From NCBI RefSeq assembly GCF_022398475.1, contig NZ_JAKEVM010000013.1:1-52606 (forward strand): 52,606 bases of DNA, read 5' to 3'. Source of the stretch: Pseudoalteromonas shioyasakiensis (GTDB lineage Bacteria > Pseudomonadota > Gammaproteobacteria > Enterobacterales > Alteromonadaceae). Shown here piece after piece: positions 47,089 to 52,606 of the stretch (position 1 is the stretch's first letter; each line of letters opens with the position of its first letter). Below the pieces are notes generated by a model. That model worked only from the letters and a program-made list of their open reading frames with translations, did not search any database and was not told the DNA's origin. The translations under genes were made by a program, and so were the position numbers.

Positions 47089-49758
47089 TTAGTTAAGTTT
47101 TAGCACCATATTAATGCTGCCTTCTTCAAAGTCGCGGGTGATCTTAAACCCGAGTTTTCGTGCCAGTTCAATCATGCCGGTGTTTTCTGGCAAGGTAATA
47201 CCAGCAATTTGTTTTACGCCTTGGTTTTTACAATGCTCAATTGCCGCATTCATTAATATTGTGCCAAGTCCTAAACCTTGGCAATCAGAGCGCACCACAA
47301 TTGCAAACTCAGCATCGAGTTTGTCTGGATCCATAAGTACACGAGACACCCCTAATGTACAGGCTGAACCATTTTGCTCTTGGCTGACAATAAACGCCAT
47401 TTCTCGGTCATAATCAATTTGCGTCATTTTCGCGAGCTGATCATGGTTAAATTGCGGTAATTCACCGAAGAAGCGTTTATATCTGTCTTCTTTACTTAAT
47501 GATTGATCAAACTCTAAGTGAGCTTGCTCATCTTCCGGTTTAATTGGTCTTAGCTGTGCTTGGGTATTGTTTTTAAGGGTTACCTCTTTAACCAATTCAA
47601 TCGGGTAGGGGCGAATACACAAGCGTTTACGATTCGCTTTTGCTTTGTAACGGCTAAGGCCGATAGTCGCATCAAGGACTAAAAACTGCCCGTTGCTGGC
47701 TAAAATAGGGTTTAGCTCAACACTGGTAATGTCAGGTTGGTCGATAACAAGCTGCGAGATGCGGGTGAGTAGGGCGCATAAACGGTATTTATCGACCTTT
47801 TCTGGTAGTACGCGGTCTTTAAGTACGCCTTTATCGTGCGCCGCAGCAATCAGGTATTTTGCCAAGTTCATATTCAGTGGTGGTAATGCCACTGCAGCTT
47901 GAGCGAATTCAAGTCCGGTGCCTGCTTCACCCAGTAAGATCACTGGGCCAAAGTTCGGCTCTGTTTTAATAGCGATTCGTAGCTCATTAGCACCTGCTCG
48001 CGGCGCCATCTTTTGCAATGAAAAGCCTTCAATATGGGCGTCAGGGTAGGTGTTTTTGATTCGTAGCAGCATGGCAAAGGCTGTTTGCTCAACTTCTTGT
48101 GCATCATTTAAATTAAGGACCACACCACCGACTTCTGATTTAGAAGGAATACTTGGGCTTATTAGTTTTAACGCTACAGGAAAACCTAGCTCAATGGCTT
48201 GCTCTTTGGCTTCAGTTGGCGTGTAAGCAACTTCAGTTTGAATACAATCAATACCATAATGAGTGAGTATTTGGCTTGCTTCATGGGTTGATAAATAGCT
48301 TTGCTCTTCGGCTAAAAACTCATTTACTACAATGCGTGCTGCGTCTTTATTTATTTTTGCATCATCGGTGTTTGATTCTGGCGTTTGCGTTAAATGCTTT
48401 TGGTTACGGCGATAACTTACCAAGTGCATAAACGCACCAACCGCACCTTCAGGTGTACGGTAGGTCGGAATGGCATTATTAGCGCAGACTTTTCGCGCAG
48501 CATACGCGGCATCTTCACCCATAAAGTTTGTCATAACATAAGGGCGAGCCATCTTCGGGATTTTCTCTAAGGTTTCGACAATGATCTCAGCATAGTCTTC
48601 ACTCGGTGCAAGCGCAGAAGGGGTATGAATGATCAGCAGGTTTTTAACTTCTTTAGCTTGCAGTAAAATTTCTAAGGCTTGTTGATAGCGCCTTGGTGCT
48701 GAGTCACCAAAAATATCCACCGGATTCGAGGTCATCTCTGATTGCGGAATCACTTTATTAAGCGCAGCTCTGGTCTCGTCGCTAAGCTCTGCTAGTTTTC
48801 CTGAGCTTTGCAAGAGCGTATCCACAGCCATAACACCTGGGCCGCCGCCATTGGTTAAAATAGTCAGTTGTTCGACTTTAAGTAGTTTGGGGTGCATTGC
48901 CAGCGTTTGTGTTGCTGCAAAAAGCTCTCGTAAGTCGTTTACCCTTAGCATACCCGCTCGCTGAAACAACGCATCATAGACCGCATCAGAGCTTTGTTTG
49001 CCACCAGTGTGTATTTCTGCAGCAAGGGCACCGGCGCTGGTTTTACCGGTTTTAATGGCAATGACAGGTTTGCTAAACGCAGCAGCTCGCGCTGCGGAAA
49101 TAAAGCTGCGAATATCTTCAATATTATCGATATACAACAAGATAGCCTTGGTTTTAGCATCGCGACCTAAAAAGTCGAGTAACTCATCAAAGTCGATATC
49201 AAGGCAATCACCTACAGACACAAAATATGAAAAGCCAATCTCTTTGTTCTTCGCCCAATCAAGAATCGTTGAGCAAACAGCCGCTGATTGCGATACAAAG
49301 GCGAGCTTTCCGGGGCTTGCAACTGTATGCGAAAAACTAGCATTTAAGCCAATATGAGGAATAAGTAAGCCCAAACAATTAGGCCCAAGTAAAGAGACAT
49401 TTGCCTCAGTAGCTGCTTCTTTTAATGCGTACTTTTGGTCGGCGTTTAAGCCGGCTGCAATCACCACTGCATGTTTACAGCCAAGCTCCCCAAGCTCGTT
49501 AATGATGTTGATTAAGGTGTTTTTATTAGTACAAATAACCGCAAGGTCAGGTACTTTTGGAAGTGCAGCAATGCTCGGATAGGCTAGTACGCCGTGTACA
49601 GCGCTGTGATTTAAACTAACAGGCATGATTGGGCCTTTAAAGCCCCCTTGTAAAAGGTTGCGCATAACCACAAAGCCCGCTCGGTTAGGGGAATTTGAGG
49701 CGCCAATGACCGCGACTGATTTAGGGTTAAAAAATTGGCTAATACGTTTAACGCTCAT
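47089..49758 (-). CDS. Pat-type protein lysine acetyltransferase (ACS-like + GNAT)
   Basis: 889 residues, like E. coli PatZ/YfiQ (886). NDP-forming acyl-CoA synthetase-like parts come first: CoA-binding Rossmann domain with VAVIGASNSPNRAGF (about 15-130), flavodoxin-like domains, then an ATP-grasp domain (about 480-700). A C-terminal GNAT domain (about 735-889) has motif A in VRSDCQGLGLGTILM. These proteins acetylate acetyl-CoA synthetase and other enzymes. The start at 49758 has AAGGAAACAGC directly before it; an upstream ATG at 49821 gives a non-homologous extension. Confidence 0.92.
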   Translation of the reverse strand: MSVKRISQFFNPKSVAVIGASNSPNRAGFVVMRNLLQGGFKGPIMPVSLNHSAVHGVLAYPSIAALPKVPDLAVICTNKNTLINIINELGELGCKHAVVIAAGLNADQKYALKEAATEANVSLLGPNCLGLLIPHIGLNASFSHTVASPGKLAFVSQSAAVCSTILDWAKNKEIGFSYFVSVGDCLDIDFDELLDFLGRDAKTKAILLYIDNIEDIRSFISAARAAAFSKPVIAIKTGKTSAGALAAEIHTGGKQSSDAVYDALFQRAGMLRVNDLRELFAATQTLAMHPKLLKVEQLTILTNGGGPGVMAVDTLLQSSGKLAELSDETRAALNKVIPQSEMTSNPVDIFGDSAPRRYQQALEILLQAKEVKNLLIIHTPSALAPSEDYAEIIVETLEKIPKMARPYVMTNFMGEDAAYAARKVCANNAIPTYRTPEGAVGAFMHLVSYRRNQKHLTQTPESNTDDAKINKDAARIVVNEFLAEEQSYLSTHEASQILTHYGIDCIQTEVAYTPTEAKEQAIELGFPVALKLISPSIPSKSEVGGVVLNLNDAQEVEQTAFAMLLRIKNTYPDAHIEGFSLQKMAPRAGANELRIAIKTEPNFGPVILLGEAGTGLEFAQAAVALPPLNMNLAKYLIAAAHDKGVLKDRVLPEKVDKYRLCALLTRISQLVIDQPDITSVELNPILASNGQFLVLDATIGLSRYKAKANRKRLCIRPYPIELVKEVTLKNNTQAQLRPIKPEDEQAHLEFDQSLSKEDRYKRFFGELPQFNHDQLAKMTQIDYDREMAFIVSQEQNGSACTLGVSRVLMDPDKLDAEFAIVVRSDCQGLGLGTILMNAAIEHCKNQGVKQIAGITLPENTGMIELARKLGFKITRDFEEGSINMVLKLN

Positions 49759-49927
49759 GCTGTTTCCTTCGCTTGCGCTGTTTGTTAAAACTTCAGGGTC
49801 TGTTAAGTTTAATACACCCAAACTAGAACCGACACGCTTCTAAAGTATTAAAAGTTATACTCATAAGATAACCTGTTTATAACTACTTTTCGAGTCAAAA
49901 ACAGTGACCTACATCAAGGAGAAAAGC

Positions 49928-50644
49928 ATGAATAAAGCGCAACCATTTAATATCGTTATTGCAGCGTGTGCATTGGCGGTTGGTTTGCTTGGATTAGGTT
50001 TTATTTTGAAAAGTGCAGCCCTTGATGTGAAAGGCATGGAGCGCACTGTTCACGTTAAAGGGTTAGCTGAAATGGAAGTGCCTGCCGACACCGTAATTTG
50101 GCCATTGCAGTTTTCTGATGCCGATAACAACCTTGAAAAATTAGTAGGTCGCGTTGAAGAAAAAAGCGATGCAGTTGTCGCCTTTTTAAAGCTGCATGGC
50201 TTTAGTGATGAAGAAATTAGTCTTGGTAGTCAGTCAATTATTGATAAACAAGCCCGCGAATATGGCGGCGAGAATCAGCAGTTTCGTTATATTGCCCGTA
50301 ATAATGTCATTGTTTATTCAAATGACATCGAAAAAGTGCAACATGCGTTAGGCGCTGTAAGCCAATTAGCCAAGCAAGGCATTGCGATAGTACAAGACAA
50401 TTACGAAACGCGTATTCAATATTTATTTAATGGCTTAAATGAAATTAAGCCAAATATGATTCAAGAAGCAACCGAAAAAGCCCGTGAAGTGGCAATGAAA
50501 TTTGCCAAAGATTCACAGTCTAAATTAGGTAAAATTAAAACAGCACGTCAGGGGCAGTTTTCAATTTCTGATAGAGATTCAAACACACCTCAGCTGAAAA
50601 AAGTGCGTGTTGTTACCAGTGTTGAATATTATCTATCTGACTAA
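49928..50644 (+). CDS. SIMPL domain protein
   Basis: 238 residues. One N-terminal membrane segment (about 7-30), then a SIMPL/DUF541 domain opening with VHVKGLAEMEVPADTV. These form ring-like periplasmic assemblies of unclear role, sometimes linked to oxidative stress. AAGGAG at about 49917-49922 fixes the start at 49928 rather than 49904. It overlaps the convergent flippase gene by 12 bases. Confidence 0.9.
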   Translation: MNKAQPFNIVIAACALAVGLLGLGFILKSAALDVKGMERTVHVKGLAEMEVPADTVIWPLQFSDADNNLEKLVGRVEEKSDAVVAFLKLHGFSDEEISLGSQSIIDKQAREYGGENQQFRYIARNNVIVYSNDIEKVQHALGAVSQLAKQGIAIVQDNYETRIQYLFNGLNEIKPNMIQEATEKAREVAMKFAKDSQSKLGKIKTARQGQFSISDRDSNTPQLKKVRVVTSVEYYLSD

Positions 50645-51889
50645 ACCCAATACCACAGATAAAGGCAGCCGCATGCGTGTGCATACAATTACCATGCGGC
50701 AAAGCGCTCCAAGCATAAAGCCACCACTAAATGCCACAGCCACCCCCAATAAGCCAAACTGATCTTTTAACAGTACTGCCATTAAAACCGTGACACTGGT
50801 TGCGCCAAGTAATACGTACAAGTTAATAAGCGGGTTGCCTTTTAATTTGATCATACTACTGGCTAAAATTCTTGCTGGTAATAACAGTTGCCCGAGTAAC
50901 AGCAGCATTAAAATCCAAAACCCTTCCTGCAATTGGCTTTCGCCATAGAGAGTGAGTAGTGGCTTTGCGAGCAGAGCAAGTAGCAAAATAGCGGCAAAGT
51001 TAAAACGCCATACCACTTTCATTAATTCGCTAAGTTGCTGCTCGGTCGTTTCATCTGCCATTAAAATGGGTTTTAAATATTGGTTGGCGGCATTGCCTAA
51101 AATAGTCAGTAAGCCAGCAATCACTACCGCAGGAAAGAAGATACTCACGCCTTGTGCACCAAACCAGTGATGCACCAGTAAGACATCGAGTTTTGCTACT
51201 AATACGGTGCCTGCGCCACTGGCGAGCATGATCAAGGAGTCTTTACACCATTGCTTGGTTTGGTATCGGGCTGTACTTGCGACGAGCATTTTCTTGATTA
51301 ACCAATATTGATAAATGACTACGCACAAGATGCTACAAAACAACAAGATACAAATCTCGACTAAAGATAAATCGCCACGTATTAAGTACACGAAAAAGCA
51401 AAACCCCGCGGTTAGCAATTCAAAAATACACTGCTGTGTTACTAGGCCAATTTTTGGTTTATTCAAAGCTACTAAAAAAGCCGATTGGCTTTGCATAATG
51501 GCGCCAATCGGCACCAGTAATAGTAAATAGACCACATGCTCTTGAGCGCTTTGGTGCGGTGAAATAGCCTGAAAGCTAATCACCACAGCAGCGACAAAAA
51601 TCACCCCGAATAAACACGATGCAGCTAAATAAACATGTTTTAAGCCACGTAGTAAATCATGTTGCTGAGCTTTGTAGAGCGGGTAGCTAATACGCATTAA
51701 AGATGATGCAAAACCCATACTCGCGGGTAATAACAGAATTTCACACAGTGCGAGTAACGCGGCGAAAGTACCAAACTCATCAGTACTTAATAACCTTGCA
51801 AGGCACAAGGTAAGTACAATACGGCTACCATGGTTAAGGGCGGTAAAACTACTGAGCGATAAAAACGCTTTAACAACATCCTTATTCAT
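50633..51889 (-). CDS. Polysaccharide flippase/export protein (Wzx-like)
   Basis: 418 residues with about twelve membrane segments. Opening NHGSRIVLTLCLARLLSTDEFGTFA fits the Polysacc_synt (MOP superfamily) family of lipid-linked oligosaccharide flippases. No glycosyltransferases are in view, although the cluster may continue to the right. It starts 4 bases after the upstream unknown gene, so they form one operon. Length is slightly short for Wzx (usual 410-480). Confidence 0.87.
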   Translation of the reverse strand: MNKDVVKAFLSLSSFTALNHGSRIVLTLCLARLLSTDEFGTFAALLALCEILLLPASMGFASSLMRISYPLYKAQQHDLLRGLKHVYLAASCLFGVIFVAAVVISFQAISPHQSAQEHVVYLLLLVPIGAIMQSQSAFLVALNKPKIGLVTQQCIFELLTAGFCFFVYLIRGDLSLVEICILLFCSILCVVIYQYWLIKKMLVASTARYQTKQWCKDSLIMLASGAGTVLVAKLDVLLVHHWFGAQGVSIFFPAVVIAGLLTILGNAANQYLKPILMADETTEQQLSELMKVVWRFNFAAILLLALLAKPLLTLYGESQLQEGFWILMLLLLGQLLLPARILASSMIKLKGNPLINLYVLLGATSVTVLMAVLLKDQFGLLGVAVAFSGGFMLGALCRMVIVCTRMRLPLSVVLGLVR

Positions 51890-51893
51890 GAAG

Positions 51894-52577
51894 TTATTGA
51901 TTGAGCGCGTTTAATAACTGCGCCGTTGGCACTTGCAAATAGGCCGCGCAAAGCAGCACTTTACTGTCGCTACTCGTTGGTTGATTGGCACCATAAAATT
52001 GCTTAAGGGTATTTATTAAGGCGCTGACTGCGCTAGGGCTGTGGCTTTGGTCGACTTCCATCATGGCTAATAGCGCAGAGAACTCATGTTTGGCTAGCAT
52101 TTGGGTCGTGCTGTTTTGCGCTATAAAGCAACCAATAGGAGTGAGCTGCTGTTTATTTAATGTTTTTAACGCTATGCCTAAGCTTTCGTTGCTTTCAAAT
52201 AACATTAACGAACGCAAGTAATTAAAGGGTAGGTTATCAGCCTGACACTGCGTAAATAAATGATGTAGTAAGGTATTGCCCTGACTGTCTGTTACACAAA
52301 AAGCATTTTGAAACTTAAGACCAGGCGTGAAAAAGCTCAGTTTATCGATATCATCAATTAAGGCTACAGCTTCACTTGGCAGCGGGCTTGCTTCGAGTAA
52401 ATGCGCTGCCACATTTTGTAAAAACAAGTATTTAACTTCACTACTGTAAGCTAATTGATAAATGTGCTGTAATTGTGCCGCTTGCAACACTCCCGATAAA
52501 CTTTGGTAATCGGCAATGAGTTCTTTTAACTGATGATGTTGAAGCCGGCTGTTCAATTGCTCAATCGCGCTTTGCAT
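51894..52577 (-). CDS. Unrecognised helical protein, possible ankyrin-like repeat
   Basis: 227 residues, soluble, helix-rich. One segment (DSQGNTLLHHLF, about 96-107) matches the ankyrin-repeat opening (D-xGNTxLH), and QQLTPIGCFI resembles a second, so an ankyrin-like protein is possible. I do not recognise it. It is in an operon with the flippase. The remaining 29 bases to the window edge hold no gene. Confidence 0.65.
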   Translation of the reverse strand: MQSAIEQLNSRLQHHQLKELIADYQSLSGVLQAAQLQHIYQLAYSSEVKYLFLQNVAAHLLEASPLPSEAVALIDDIDKLSFFTPGLKFQNAFCVTDSQGNTLLHHLFTQCQADNLPFNYLRSLMLFESNESLGIALKTLNKQQLTPIGCFIAQNSTTQMLAKHEFSALLAMMEVDQSHSPSAVSALINTLKQFYGANQPTSSDSKVLLCAAYLQVPTAQLLNALNQ

Positions 52578-52606
52578 GGAGATACTCGTTTTTTATTATT
52601 TATACA

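Overview
The window looks like chromosome of a marine gammaproteobacterium of the order Alteromonadales, most probably Pseudoalteromonas or a close relative (inference from gene content, moderate AT richness and synteny; no rRNA is present to confirm it). About 44 protein genes fill almost all of it. I see no tRNA, rRNA, phage, transposase gene, integron or CRISPR. It is mostly core genome, and its most unusual parts are non-coding.

Layout. 1-1.6 kb: a heptanucleotide tandem repeat, tapT, then on the minus strand a complete CsrB-type regulatory RNA locus (activator box, -10 element, GGA-rich RNA, terminator) that is easily missed because it contains a spurious plus-strand reading frame. 1.7-6.4 kb: a ferric iron ABC transporter (fbpA, terminator-like hairpin, fbpBC) followed by a Dyp-type peroxidase whose ribosome binding site lies in a strong hairpin. 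6.4-12.4 kb: argR and mdh divergent around a pair of ARG boxes, ispB divergent from rplU-rpmA, then obgE, folA and a small exported DUF3718 protein. 12.5-14.6 kb: a chemoreceptor with a FliA-type promoter and a second heptamer repeat behind it. 14.7-29 kb: the conserved envelope and ribosome-maturation block apaH-apaG-rsmA-pdxA-surA-lptD (minus), amgK-murU-djlA (plus), then DUF3530, rluA and rapA (minus). This matches the enterobacterial order apaH to rapA, with the MurNAc-recycling pair amgK-murU placed opposite lptD as in Pseudomonas.

29-35 kb: a PIN-PhoH ATPase, then an operon of a hybrid sensor kinase and a REC-GGDEF diguanylate cyclase. 35-38.3 kb: a DUF3192 lipoprotein, a 2-hydroxyacid dehydrogenase, and divergently zntR with a Cu/Zn efflux permease under a MerR-type promoter with a 20-bp spacer. 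38.4-41.6 kb: an acyltransferase, a MITE-like 161-bp inverted-repeat element, a DUF1289 protein, a periplasmic binding protein and a pair formed by an unknown small protein and a GNAT protein. 41.6-52.6 kb: a 1499-residue beta-propeller/PAS/GGDEF/EAL protein, a potassium channel downstream of a Pat-type lysine acetyltransferase, a SIMPL protein, a polysaccharide flippase and an unrecognised protein at the right edge.

Themes that tie the genes together are metal handling (Fbp, Dyp, ZntR and efflux), outer-membrane and peptidoglycan maintenance (SurA, LptD, AmgK, MurU), and global signalling (CsrB, c-di-GMP enzymes, chemotaxis). The best candidates for new biology are the CsrB locus, the hairpin covering the Dyp ribosome binding site, a 16-codon leader ORF overlapping amgK, the Cys-Cys repeat loop of the metal permease, and the two heptamer arrays.
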